From Symsagittifera roscoffensis (lineage: Eukaryota > Xenacoelomorpha > Acoela > Convolutidae), in assembly GCF_963678635.1 (NCBI RefSeq), contig NC_087071.1:41740153-41804152 (forward strand): a stretch of DNA of 64,000 nucleotides. The letters run 5' to 3'. The notes below the pieces were generated by a model that did no database searches, had not been told where the DNA came from, and saw only the letters and a program-made list of their open reading frames with translations. Both the position numbers and the translations under genes were made by a program. Numbering within the stretch: the stretch's first letter is position 1; each line of letters begins with the position of its first letter. Below are positions 11,331 through 23,403 of the stretch, piece by piece.

Positions 11331-14300
11331 GACTCTTCACCCTGATATAGATTGGACAATCTTGGGACAATGCGATGGGCAAATTGTTCGCCAAACTATT
11401 GAGTATGGGTGTAGGCCTGCTCAAGTTGCCAATCGATTGCAAAGGGAACGAGTGTTTCAAAAAACAATGGCTGAAGAAAAGCTGTTCGAAGAATGCTACA
11501 AATTCATGCGTAACCTGTATGGGTCTATAGAAGGCGAGTTCAGTATCAAACACGACAGTTTTGGCGGCTATAAACTCCTATACTGTGGTAAAAACCCAAT
11601 ACCGAGTCGAACAGTTATATTGAACGGTCCTAAGGGCGTTCTAAGGCCCATTCCGCATCACGCGACTGATCTGTCAGTTATTTACAAATTTTCAGATAAA
11701 AAGAAAAAATCATTCATAATGCTTGGACCTATAAGATTTATTAATTCTGACTGCAACCCAAATTGTGAGTACGATTTCTCGTCTCTTGACAAGACTCTCG
11801 TTCGGGTGAGGACCTTACGAAAAATTAAGCCGAACGAAGAAATTTTAGTCAAATACGGCGACGATTTTTTTGAAAACATGGAATGTGAGTGCCAAACTTG
11901 CTCCAGCAACAGAAAACTAGCCGAAAAATACCAAACGACTGAACAGGCAGAAGCAAAAGAACTGTCGGAGTACACTGAGCATGTTGAAATAGATAATCTC
12001 CTAACGCAAGACCAAATAAGTAACTACGTGCAATCTCATACTCCAGGTCAACCAATGGACAATGACAGAGTTGTTCTGGCGGATCTTGTTACGGAAAATA
12101 ATGTAACTTCAAGTTACATTGAGAGATTCACCAACACGGAAAGATCGCCAGAGGTTGTTAAGAAAAAAATGCGCATGCGCCGGCCTTACAAATCTCGGTT
12201 GTATGAAAATATCATCAAAGACATAGCTGAACGGCAAGCCGAGCAAATGCTAGATTTAAACAACTTATCTGCCGAAGAGCTTAATTTGCATCAGGTTGAT
12301 AGTAAAGATCAGACTTCTCGTTCAAACGATTTTTTGGATGATAATACATCTCCTTTCGAAAATAATCACATGAAAGGCGTTTCAAGTTATCAAGAGCAAC
12401 TTCAACCTGTGGTTGATCCCCCAAGAACTAGTTCACCTCTTCCAAGTGCTTTTCAGCCGTTTCCACCAGAAAATTGTCAAATTCTTCAGCACTCCATTGA
12501 TAATATTAACTTGGTAGGGGAATCAGTTTCGCAAATGAGTTGGAAGCATTTTGATTCAAATCAGTTCCTTTCGTTCAGAAGTGAAGAAAACGAAGAGAAT
12601 TCTGTCTGTGAAAGTTATGAGCCGCTCTACCCTAACTGCCGAGTCGGTTACCACAATACACAACTTCTGATAAGAGCCTTTACCAATTTTTACAAAATAT
12701 CCGATGCTTGCCAGACAGATCTTTTGAAACTAATTGAAGCAATCACACCAGGACCTAACTTGCTTCCAAGTGCATATACTTGTATACAGAAAGTAAAAGC
12801 TCGCTTTGAAAGTTTAACAGCTAAAGTGCTGCGCTCTCCTCATAGTGAAACTTGTGTTCTGAAGGTGTCTGAGCTTCTGAAGGATATAGTTCAAAGAAAT
12901 ATCATTAGCCTTCTAGAATATAACATCAAACGTTGTCGAGGCGAAGCACCAGACATGCCACTCGATCTGATTAGCATTTCTGAACAGCCGAATGAGTTCT
13001 GCATAGATTTGATTCTTTCCACCGATGGAGTTTCATTTGTCAGTTCGAGTGGAAATCATCAAATGTATCCAGTATGGCTTGCGGTAGCACAGCTGCCGCC
13101 TATTCTACGCATGTCAAAGAAGAATATCGCGCTTGCGGCTTTGTTTGTAGGAAGAGGTAAACCAATATGGTCTGAATTACTACCACAGCTGAAAACAGAA
13201 ATTCAAAGGAGCGTAGTTGTGCAAATGCCGAATGGAAGTTTATACTTTCTAAAATTCAATGTGGTCCTCATTGTAGCAGACCTGATTGCCAAGCCAAGTC
13301 TTCTGAATATGTACCAACATAACGGCTACTATGGCTGCCAGTACTGTGACCATCCGGGTGTCTCATATGGATCTACTCACTGTTATTATCCGCTGAATTT
13401 AGTTGTTAACAATGAGGTGTATAGAGTTAAACGTAAAATACGAGAACCCTCTGATCACTTACATCTGGTCGAGAAAGCCGAAAATTTTCTACGTGAAGGA
13501 AATAAAGCAGTGAATATGGCGGGAGTGAAAGGTAAAAGTCCATTCAGCTCATTGGTCAAAGGATTGCCGTTGTCTGCACCAGTCGACTACATGCATTGTG
13601 TTTTGCTGGGCGTGTTTTCCAGCTTACTTTCCAGACAGCTGAAATTATTGAAGCAGAGAGAAAGAGACGAATTTGATGACCTTGTCCGTAACTTGTCGCT
13701 TCCTGTTGAATTATGTCAGCATGGACGAAAACCGAGACCCAGCTCTGAGTTCACTCAATTTAAAGCAAATGAGTTTTTCAACTATTTGTTCTTTCTTGCT
13801 CCTGTAATTTTTCGTAGTTTTCTGAAGCCTGGTTGTTTGCAGTATGAAAGTCTGCTGCGTCTGTCTTTTGGCATCAGAATTTTACTCCAAACCCAGCAAG
13901 AAGCAAATATTACCAGGGCGGAAAAACTGTTAATGAGATTTTCCGAAGACGCTGTTGAAATTTTTGGGGACAAAAAATGTGAAACCATCAATGTTCACTG
14001 CTTACAGCACCTCCCTGACCAAGTCAGACGATTCGGACCTCTTTTTGTTATGTCGGCTATGGCATTCGAATCAGCCCATTCTTTTCTAGCTCATTTTGCC
14101 ACCGGCTCTCACGGATTTTGTCAAATAATTAGTAGGAGATATCTGGAGTATCATGAATTGCTAAAAGCTAGTGTTGAAAGAGATGACTTAACTCTATTGG
14201 CACGAGCATGGACGAACCAAGAGGAAGTTTCTCAACGTGAAAAAATTTTGCAGAAGGAACTCCATGAAACTATCCAAGTTTCTACTGCTCGTCGTCTTCA

Positions 14301-14673
14301 TCCAAACGCACAAATTGTATCGCGCTGTCGTTTAGGTCGTTACTTTTTTGATTCCCTCTGTTACAAGCGAAATTTAAAGGGCCCGAATAGTCACGTGTAT
14401 TGTCAATTAAAAGAATCATTAATTTTCGGTCAAATCGAGTACTTTATTACATTCGAAGATAGCGTTGATCAGTATGCATACGTAACCCTGTACGAAACTA
14501 TCCGAACTAGTTTGTCAGATGATATCGACCTTAAGTTTCGAAATTTTGTTCAGGTCGTGCGATCGAACCAGACAATGTGGCTACCCGTAAACCAACTGAA
14601 AAAACTTGCACTTTTGGAAAATAAAACTGAGAAATGGCTGGCATTCGTGCCAAAGTTCATTGATCATAAGTAA
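11331..14673 (+). CDS. SUV4-20-type SET domain fused to CACTA/EnSpm (tnp2-like) transposase
   Basis: One uninterrupted frame is open from 11299 to TAA at 14671-14673. The first in-frame ATG is at 11467; a CCTAG acceptor at 11330 suggests an upstream exon. Residues are numbered with 11323 as codon 1. Residues ~50-193 resemble the SUV4-20 (KMT5B/C) methyltransferase catalytic region: EEKLFEECYKFMRNL, then LGPIRFINSDCNPNC (134-148), NEEILVKYGDDFF (171-183) and a post-SET CECQTC (188-193). The canonical NHDC is NSDC here. Residues ~200-540 are a low-complexity linker with a basic patch (KKKMRMRRPYK, 280-290). Residues ~550-940 follow animal tnp2-like transposases: LSTDGVSF (565-572), a GYYGCQYC zinc-like motif (668-675), PVDYMHCVLLGV (753-764), VHCLQHLPDQVRRFGPL (891-907) and AFESAHS (914-920). 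D568, a second Asp (653 or 755) and E916 are candidate catalytic residues by inference. It is probably a transposase whose element acquired a histone-methyltransferase-like module. Confidence 0.85.
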
Positions 14674-14910
14674 AAAAATTAAGTTGTTGATATTTATTTT
14701 TTGCGAGTCCCCCCATTTGCTATGCTTGAATTTGGAGAACTATTTGTAAAATATTTTAGCAGCTTCCCTCTATTTGTATCTCACCAGTCGCGATCCAGAA
14801 GATCTTCAATTGTGATATGACTTATACTGTTTCGATAAAAGTTGCTAGGCTAGTTGTCTGAAATTTTGAAAGTTGATTTTAATTCTGGTTTCATTAGATA
14901 AGTTTTTTAG

Positions 14911-15512
14911 ATGAAAAAAATCTTATTCATTGGAGATTCTAATTTGAGGAGATCAATCTCCTATATTGATAACCCTGCTATCAATAAATTCAAGTTAGTA
15001 TACAGTCCTCAGTTTTGCTCGATTTTTGTAAAAAAAATGTAGCATGATTTCTTGACTGATTATTTTTCTATCATTGTTACAGCCGGGAAATTGATGCAGA
15101 AGGTGGGCGCACTACCATGAAGCTGCGCTTCTTGGTCGAAAAGGCAAACAGTTTTGACTGTGTCGTAGTTATAGTCGGCAACAACGATTTGAACAGCAAA
15201 ACTGATCAGCAAATAATTCATAATTTGAAACAATTTGAAGGGGCGTTGAAGCATCACATTAAACTTAAAATTTGCGGCTTCCTACCGAGGCGTGATCACC
15301 CATGGGAGTATAATGCAGAAAAAAGATTATGGGAAAATCCCGTAACCAGGATCAACAACAAACTACGTTCGGCTTTCCCAAAAAGTTATGCATCGCCGGG
15401 AAAGTTCAAATTTGAAGATTTTAAAACTGATGATAAATGCCACCTAAATGATCTGGGCCAAAAGCACATGGCGCACTTTGTTTATAAGTGGTGCAAGCTG
15501 TTAATGCGCTGA
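14911..15512 (+). CDS. SGNH/GDSL-type hydrolase, two exons (~170 aa)
   Basis: Exon 1 is 14911-14993, beginning MKKILFIGDSNLRRS. A GTTAGT donor at 14994 and a TTACAG acceptor at 15081-15082 remove 89 nt, and phase 2 joins correctly to exon 2 (15083-15512). The protein has the SGNH order: FIGDSN (residues 6-11, nucleophile Ser in block I), a Gly-rich AEGGRTT (block II), VVIVGNNDL (block III, G-x-N-D) and DKCHLNDLGQ near the C-terminus (block V D-x-x-H). At ~170 aa it is near the minimum for the family and has no signal peptide. SGNH proteins are esterases or deacetylases acting on acyl groups; the substrate is unknown. It starts 237 bp after the transposase stop on the same strand, which suggests a shared element. 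Related esterase modules are known in some CR1/L2 LINEs, so occurrence in mobile DNA has precedent. Confidence 0.75.
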
Positions 15513-15639
15513 TTGTACATAATTCATCGGTTCTCGTTTCCGTTTTTGGAATTGATTCTGTGCTCCATTTTTTTCTTCAACTTTTTACTAGAAAACATTC
15601 AGAAGGCTATTTTTCTCTTCAATTGTTTGGTACAAGCCA

Positions 15640-16698
15640 TTCAGAAGACAACAGTTAGAATAATGTGATTTAATCTATTATGAATTCAAATGCGGGATTC
15701 ACTATCTCGCATTGTTTAAGCATAGTATTTTTCAAGGTATCAGTTTTGCATGTTTAACAAAAGAGTTTTCCAAGTATAAGCTATATCATAATTTGCAATG
15801 GTTAAGTTTTCAACAATTTTTCAGTTTGATTTTAGTGTTCATTTAAACCAGTCAACAGAAATTTGGGATGTTCTCAGGTCTTCCCCAGGTTTTGCGATTT
15901 TGGCCTTCATTATGAATAACCAGGTTTTTAAAACAATTAAAAAACTTAAATTTGAATAACTTCACAAAAAATGAGTTTCTCAACCCTGTAGTTCTATGCT
16001 GCCGGGGTCACTCTTAAGGGTTGCGAATTTTGACTCGAAACCTCACTCTCAAATCCTTGTAATTTTTGAGATATGACGTTTCTGATAATTTTTTCGAGAA
16101 ACTTCACAAAACTTAGATTTAAAAAACTGAAAGTTTTGAAATCTCAATTATGTACTTGTAAGCTGTGAGGGTACTCTTAGTATCTGGAAATCTTTCCTCT
16201 AAATGTGACTGCCCAAAGCCTTGTAGTTTTCGAAATATGACGTGTTTTATGAGTTCTTTTTAGTTTTTCAGAAAACTTAAAATTTAGAGTTCAAAAGATT
16301 TGAAACTCTGTAATTTTTAAATGGTTTGTAAATTCTGATGTTTTTTAAGGTACTCTCAAAGTTTCATTTTCGAACTTTGCGTTCTCGAATGCTTTCACTT
16401 TCCGAGATGGGATGTTTGTGATGTCTTTTTTTCAAATGTTCAGAAAACCTATATATAAAAACTTTCTGAATAATAGAAGTTTCTTTCTCTTTAGTGATGC
16501 TCTGTCAGGGCACTTCTAAGAGTTGCGAGTTTTCCTTTCAAAGTTTTTCTTGCTTAAACTTTTGCAAAATTTGGAATTCCTAACCCTGATTTTGGGCGCT
16601 ATCGGAGTACAATCAAAGTATGTAAATATCGTTTCCAATATTTGCAGTTTTTATTAGTTCTCACAAATCCGAAGCACCGGAGGTGCGATACACGCTAG
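15640..16698 (+). mobile_element. Helitron-like 3' end, copy B
   Basis: The right end reads GCACCGGAGGTGC, a 5-bp hairpin with a GGA loop (16674-16686), then GATACACG, then CTAG (16695-16698) followed by T, as at Helitron 3' ends. The upstream block TTCAAATGCGGGATTCACTA matches copy A at ~9893. Copy B is ~700 bp longer because it contains a tandem array. No Rep/helicase gene is present, so it would be non-autonomous. The 5' end is not found. Confidence 0.45.
15965..16560 (+). repeat. ~167-bp degenerate tandem repeat
   Basis: Four diverged copies start near 15970, 16134, 16300 and 16478. Each contains a stretch like GTCACTCTTAAGGGTTGCGA or GGTACTCTTAGTATCTGG, then a block like TGTAGTTTTCGAAATATGAC, then CAGAAAACTTA. 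The array lies inside the Helitron-like segment; internal tandem repeats are common in non-autonomous Helitron relatives. Confidence 0.6.
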
Positions 16699-17079
16699 TT
16701 TAATATAATGTTAATACAATTTATCATAGTCCAAATAACAAAAGTCTTTTTTCCAAGATCAAATTTCTTTGCAAGTGACCTAAATGAAAGAGTTGCCAAT
16801 AAAGTAGTTGCAATGCTATATTTTGCTGATATATTTTGTTTTGTACTTCTATTGAAATCTTTCTGTTCGTCTTTGACGTGATTTGTGTAATTTGCCTGCT
16901 GCTTGAAGTTTTAGTTATAACTATCTAACTCCTAATCAAACTAAATGTTGAAGTTAGAAACTGGTGTTTCGAGACGACAGATACCTTAATTTTGCGATCA
17001 AGTACTCTCCGTTGGTCTGTTGGCTCTGGACATCTCGTGTTAGCTGTATTTGCAATCTGGAACCCATTGCACTAGCCTA
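16699..17079. other. non-coding spacer before the 24-bp satellite
   Basis: AT-rich with no open frame or recognised motif. It becomes TG-rich from about 17080, where the satellite starts. Confidence 0.4.
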
Positions 17080-20000
17080 AGTAATTTAGTTTGTCTGTGT
17101 TTGTCATTATTTGTGTTTGTGTTCCCCAATGTGTCTCTTTATAAGCCCCTGTATCCCTATGTTTCCCTATGTGTGTCTGTAAAGGTGCCCCTGTGTGTGT
17201 CTGTATGTGTGCCGCTGTGTGTCTCTCTGTGCCCCCATGTGTGTCTGTGTGTGTGCCCCTATGTTTGTCTGTACATGTGCCCCTATGTGTGTCGGCATGT
17301 GTGCCCCTACGTGTGTCGGCATGTGTACCCCCACGTGTCTTTGTCCGCCCTTACGTGTGTCTGTACATGTGCCATTATGTGCGTCTGTATGTGTGCCTCT
17401 ATGGATGTCTGTATGTGGCCCCCATGTGTGTCTGTATGTGTGCCCCTACCTGTGTCTGTTTATGTGCATCTAAATGTGTGTAAAATGTGCCCCTATGTGT
17501 GTCTGTACATGTGCTCCTATGTGTGTCTGTATGTGTGTCCCTATGGATGTCTGAAAATGTGCCCCTACGTGTGTCTGTCTGGGTGCCCCTACGTGTATCT
17601 ATATATGTGTTCCTACGCGTGTCTGTATGTGTGTCTGTATGTTGCCCACAGGTGTTTCTGTATGTGTGCCCCTACGTGTGTCTGTCTGGGTGCCCCTATG
17701 TGTATCTATATATGTGTTCCTACGCGTGTCTGTATGTGTGTCTGTATGTTGCCCACAGGTGTTTCTGAATGTGTGCTACTACGTGTGTCTGTGTGGGTGC
17801 CCCTACCTGTATCTGTATGTGCCCCTACGTGTGTCTGTACGTGTGCCCCTATGTGTGTCTGTGTGTGTTCCCCTATGTGTATGTATGCGGTCCCCATGTG
17901 TGTCTGTATGTGGCCTCGTGTGTGTCGTTATGTCTACCCCTATATGTGTCTGCATGTGCACCCCTACCTTCGTCTGTATGTGTGCCCCAATGTGTGTCTG
18001 TTCATGTGCCCATATGTGTCTGTTTGTGTGCCCCTATGAAGTCTGAATGTGTACCCCTATGTGTGTCTTCATGTGTGCCCCTACGTGTTTCTGTACATGT
18101 GCCCTTATGTGTGTCTGAATTTGTGCCCCTATGGATGTCTGTATGTGGCCCCATGTGTTTCTTATTGTGCCCCTACCTCTGTCTGGTTGTGTACCCCTAA
18201 GTGTGTCTTTATGTGTGCCCCTACGTGTGTCTGTACATGTGCCCTTATGTGTGTCTGAATGTGTGCCCCTATGAATGTCTGTTTGTGGCCCCATGTGTGT
18301 ATGTCTGCCACTACCTGTGTCTGTATGTGTACTCCTAAGTGTGTCTGTATGTGTGCCCTTTGTGTGCGTTTGTGTGCCCCTATGGATGTCTAAATGTATG
18401 TCTCTACGTGTCTGTTTGTGTGCCCTACCTGTATCTGTATGTGTACCCCTAAGTGTGTCTGTATGTGTGCCCCTATGTGTGTTTGTGTGCCCCTATGAAT
18501 GTCTGAATGTGTTTCTCTACGTATGTCTGTTTGTGTGCCCCTATGGATATCTGAATTTGTGACCCTACGTGTGTCTGTATTTGTGCCTCCACGTGTGTCT
18601 GTATCTGTGACCCTGTATGTGTCAGTACATGTGCCCCAATGTGTGTGTCTGTACATGTGCCCCTGTGTGTGTCTGCATGTGTGCCCCTGTGTGTGTCTGC
18701 ATGGGTGCCCCTGTGTGTCTGTATGGGTGCCCCTACGTGTATCTGTATATGTGCCTCTACCTTTGTCTGTATGTGTGCCCGTGTGTGTGTCTGTATGTGT
18801 GCCCCTACGTGTGTCTGCATGTGTGTCTCTACTTGTGCTCCTATGGATGTCTGAATGTGTGCTCCTATGTGTGTTTGTTTGTGTGCCCCTATTGATGCCT
18901 GAATGTACGTGTGTCTGTATATGTGCCGCTACGTGTGTCTATATCTGTGACCCTATGTGTGTATGTATTTGACCACCATATGTGTCAATGCATGTGCCCC
19001 TATGTTTGTCTATACCCCTATGTGCGTCTGCATGTGCCCCTGTGTGTCTATCGGTGCCCCTATGTGTATCTGTATATGTGCCTCTACGTTTGTCCGTATG
19101 TGTGCCCCTATGCGTCTGTATGTGTGCCCCTACGTGTGTCTGTATGTGTGCCCCTACGTGTGTCTGTATGTGTACCCCTACCTGTGTCTGTATGTGTGCC
19201 CCTATGTGTGTCTGTACATGTGCCCATATGCGTGTCTGTTTGTGTGTTACTATGCGTGTCTTTATATATGCCCCTACGTGTGTCTGTATGTGTACCCCTA
19301 TGTGTGTCTTTGTGTGCCCTAAGGATGTCTCTGTGTGCCCCTTTGTGTGTTACTACTTGTGCCTCTATGGATGGCGGGATGTGTGCCCCTATGTGTGTGT
19401 TTGTGTGCCCCTATGGATGTCTGATTGTGTGTCCCTACGTGTGTCTGTTTGTGTGCACCTATGGATGTCTGAATGTGTGCTACTACGTGTCTGTTTATAT
19501 GCCCCTACGTGTGTCTGTATCTGTGAACCTATGTGTGTATGTAAGTGGCCCCCATACGTGTCAGTACATGTGCCCCTATGTGTGTCTGTACATGTACCCC
19601 TGTGTGTGACTGCATGTGTGCCCCCGTGTATCTGTATATGTGCCTCAACGTGTGCCCATATGTAAGTCTGTATGTGTGCCTCTACGTGTGTCTGTATGTG
19701 TGCGCCTATGTGTGTCTGTATGTGTACCCCTACCTGTGTCTGTAGGTGTGCCCATATGTTTGTCTGTACTTGTGCCCATGTGTGTGTCTGTTTGTAAGCC
19801 CCTGGATGTCTGAATGTGTACCCCTATGTGTGTCTGTACATTTACCTCTGTGTGTGTGTGCATGTGTGCCCCTACGTGTGTCTCTACTTTTGCCCCTTGG
19901 GATGTCTGATTGTGTGCCCCTATGTATGTCTGTTTGTGTACCCCTATGTGTATCTCTGTGTGCCCCGTACGTGTGTCTGCATGTGTGCCCATACGTGTGT

Positions 20001-23000
20001 CTCTACTTGTGCTCCCATGGATGTCTGAATAAGTGCCCCTATGTGTGTCTATTTGTGTGTCCCTATGGATGCCTGAATGTGTGACCCTACGTGTGTCTGT
20101 TTATGTGCCCCTACATGTGTCTGTATCTGTAAACCTATGTGTGTTTCTATTTGGCCACCATATGTGTCAGTACATGTGCCCCATTGTGTGTCTGTACATG
20201 TACCCCTGTGTGTGACTGCATGTGTGCCCCTGTGTATCTGTATATGTGCCTCTACGTGTGCCCATATGTAAGTCTGTATGTGTACCTCTACGTGTGTCTG
20301 TATGTGTGCGCCTATGTGTCTGTATGTGTACCCCTACCTGTGTCTGTAGGTGTGCCCATATGTGTGTCTGTACTTGTGCCCATATGCGTGTCTGTTTGTA
20401 AGCCCCTGGATGTCTGAATGTGTGCCCCTATGCGTGTCTGTATATGTGTCCCCATGTGTGTCTGTACACGTGCCCTTATGTGTGTCTGTATGTGTGCCCA
20501 TATGCATGTCTGTTTGTGTGCCCCTATGGATGTCTGAATGTGTGCCTCTATGTGTGCCTGTATATATGCCCCTACGTGTGTCTGTATGTGTTTCCCTATA
20601 TTTGTTTTTATGTGTGCCCCTAAGGATGTTTGTATGTGTGCCCCTACGTGTGTCTGCTTGTGCCCCTAAGGATGTCAGAATGTGTGCCTCTATGTGTGTC
20701 TGTTTGTGTACCCCTATCGATGCCTGATTGTGTGCCCCTACATGTGTCTGTCCATGTGCCCCTACGTGTGTCTGTCTCTTTGACCCTATGTGTGTATGTA
20801 TTTGGCCATCATATATGTCAGTACATGTGCCCCTATGTGTGTTTGTACATATGCCCCTGTGTGTGTCTGTATGGGTGCCCCTACGTGTATCTGTATATGT
20901 GCCTCTTCGTGTGTCAGTATGTGTGCCCCTATGTGTGTCTGTATGTGTGCCCCTACGTGTGTCTATATGTGAACCCCTACCTGTGTCTGTATAAGTGCCC
21001 CTATGTTTGTCTGTAGATGTGCCCATATGCGTGTCTGTTTGTGTGCCCCTATGGATGTCTGAATGTGTGCCCCTATGCCTGTCTGTATATGTGCCCCTAC
21101 GTACGTCTGTATTTGTACCCCTATGTGTGTCTTTTTGTGTGCCCCTACGTGTGTCTGTACATGTGCCCTTATGTGTGTCTGTATGTGTACCCCTATCGAT
21201 GCCTGATTGTGTGCCCCTACATGTGTCTGTCCATGTGCCCCTACGTGTGTCTGTCTCTTTGACCCTATGTGTGTATGTATTTGGCCATCATATATGTCAG
21301 TACATGTGCCCCTATGTGTGTTTGTACATATGCCCCTGTGTGTGTCTGTATGGGTGCCCCTACGTGTATCTGTATCTGTGCCTCTACCTGTGTCTATATG
21401 TGTACCCCTAAGTGTGTCTGTATGCGCCCATATCTGTGTCTGTATGTGTGCCTCTTTGTGTGTCACTACTTGTGCCCCTAAAGATAACTGAATATGTGCC
21501 CCTATGTGTCTGTTTGTGTGCCCCTATGGATGTCTGAATGTGAGTCCCTACGTTTATCTGTATATGTGCACTTGCGTGTGTGTAGTTGTGCCCCTATGGA
21601 TGTCTGAATGTGTGCCCCTATATGTGTCTATTTGTGTGCCCCTATGGATGTATGAATGTGTGCCCCTGCGTCTGTCTGTATATGTGCCCCTACGTGTGTG
21701 TGTATCTGTGCCCCCATGTGTGTATGTATGTGGCCCCCATGTGTGTCGGTACATGTGCCCCTATGTGTGTCTGTACATGTTCCGCTGTTGGTCTGTATGG
21801 GTGCCCCTACGTGTATCTGTATATGTGCCTCTACGTGTGTCTGTATGTGTGCCCCTACGTGTGTTTACGTCTGCTCTACGTGTCTGTATGTGTACCCTAC
21901 GTGTGTCTGTATATGTGCCCCTACGTGTGTCTGTACCTGTGCCTCTATGTGTGTATGTATATGGCCCCCACGTGTGTCAGTACCGGTGCCTCACTGTGGG
22001 TCTGTACATGTGCCGCTGTGTATCTGTATATGTGCCTCTACGTGTGTCTGTATGTGGCCCCCATGTGTGTCTGTATGTGGCCCCCATGTGTGTCTGTATG
22101 TGTGGCCCTACCTGTGTCTGTATGTGTGTCCCTATGGATGTCTGAATGTGTGCCCCTATGTGTGTTTGTTCGTGTGCCGCTGTCTGTGTCTGTATGTCTG
22201 CCTCTTATGTGTGTCTGTATGTGTGCCCCCATGTGTGTCTCTACATGTGCCCGTATGTGTGTCGGTACTTGTGCCCCTGTGTGTGTCTGTATGTGTGCCC
22301 CTCAGTGTGTCTGTATGAGGCCAACATGTGTGCCCCTACGAGTGTTTGTGTGTCTGCCCCTAGATGTGAATGCATGTGGCCCCCATGAGTGTCAGTACAT
22401 GTGCCCCTATGTTTATCTGCTTATGTTCCTCTACGTTACGTGTGTCTGTATGTGTGCCCTATGTGTGTCTGTATGTAGTCCCCACGTGTGTCTGTATGTG
22501 GCCCCCATGTGTGTCTGTATGTGTGGCACTACATGTGTCTGATTTGTACGCCTCAATGTGTCTCTATGTGTGCCCCTATGGATGTCTGTATGGGTGCCCC
22601 TACTTGTATCTGTATATGTTCCTCTACGTGTGTCTGTATGTGTGCCCTATGTTTGTCTGTATGTAGACCCCATAGGTGTCTGTCTGTATGTGTGGCACTA
22701 CATGTGTCTGATTTGTACCCCTCAATGTGGCTGTATGTATGCCCCTATGGATGTCTGAATGTGTGCCCCTATGTGTGTCGGTACATATGCCCCTGTTTGT
22801 GTCTGTATGTGTGCCCCACATCGTGTCTCTACATGTGCCCGTATGTGTGTCTGTATGTGTGCCCCTATGTGTGTCTGTATATGGACACCATGTGTGTCTG
22901 TATGTGTGCCCCTGCGTGCGTCTGTATGTCTGCCCCTGTGTGTGTCTGTTTGTGTGCCCCTGTGTGTGTCTGTATGTGTGCCCCTATGTGTGTCTGTATA

Positions 23001-23374
23001 TGGACACCATGTGTGTCTGTATGTGTGCCCCTGCGTGCGTCTGTATGTCTGCCCCTATGTGTGTCTGTTTGTGTGCCCCTGTGTGTGTCTGTTTGTGCGC
23101 CCCTACGTGTGTCTGTATGTGTGCCCCTGCGTGTGTCTGTATGTCTGCCCCTGTGTGTGTCTGTTTGTGTGCCCCTGTGTGTCTGTGTATGTGTGCCCCT
23201 ATGTGTGTCTGTATATGGACACCATGTGTGTCTGTATGTGTGCCCCTGCGTGCGTCTGTATGTCTGCCCCTATGTGTGTCTGTTTGTGTGCCCCTGTGTG
23301 TGTCTGTTTGTGCGCCCCTACGTGTGTCTGTATGTGTGCCCCTGCGTGCGTCTGTATGTCTGCCCCTATGTGTC
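17080..23374 (+). repeat. 6.3-kb satellite of a 24-bp unit
   Basis: Continuous array of variants of CCCCTATGTGTGTCTGTA plus TGTGTG (24 bp). Because 24 is 8 codons, long open frames appear in several frames on both strands (Cys/Val/Pro-rich on plus, Thr/His/Gly-rich on minus). They start mostly at non-ATG codons and vary without frame preference, so they are treated as artefacts. Higher-order structure is visible: a ~190-bp block at ~20711 recurs almost unchanged at ~21188, and blocks with a TATATGGACACCATG variant recur at ~22875, 22995 and 23210. Confidence 0.95.
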
Positions 23375-23403
23375 AGTTTTTTCTTTTTCCCTGATTGTTT
23401 AAT

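Noticed and set aside
10188..16698. Whole 10.2-16.7 kb segment as one Helitron carrying the transposase
   Set aside because: Both CTAG ends point the same way, and no 5' TC end or Rep/Hel gene was found. Two separate short elements fit better.
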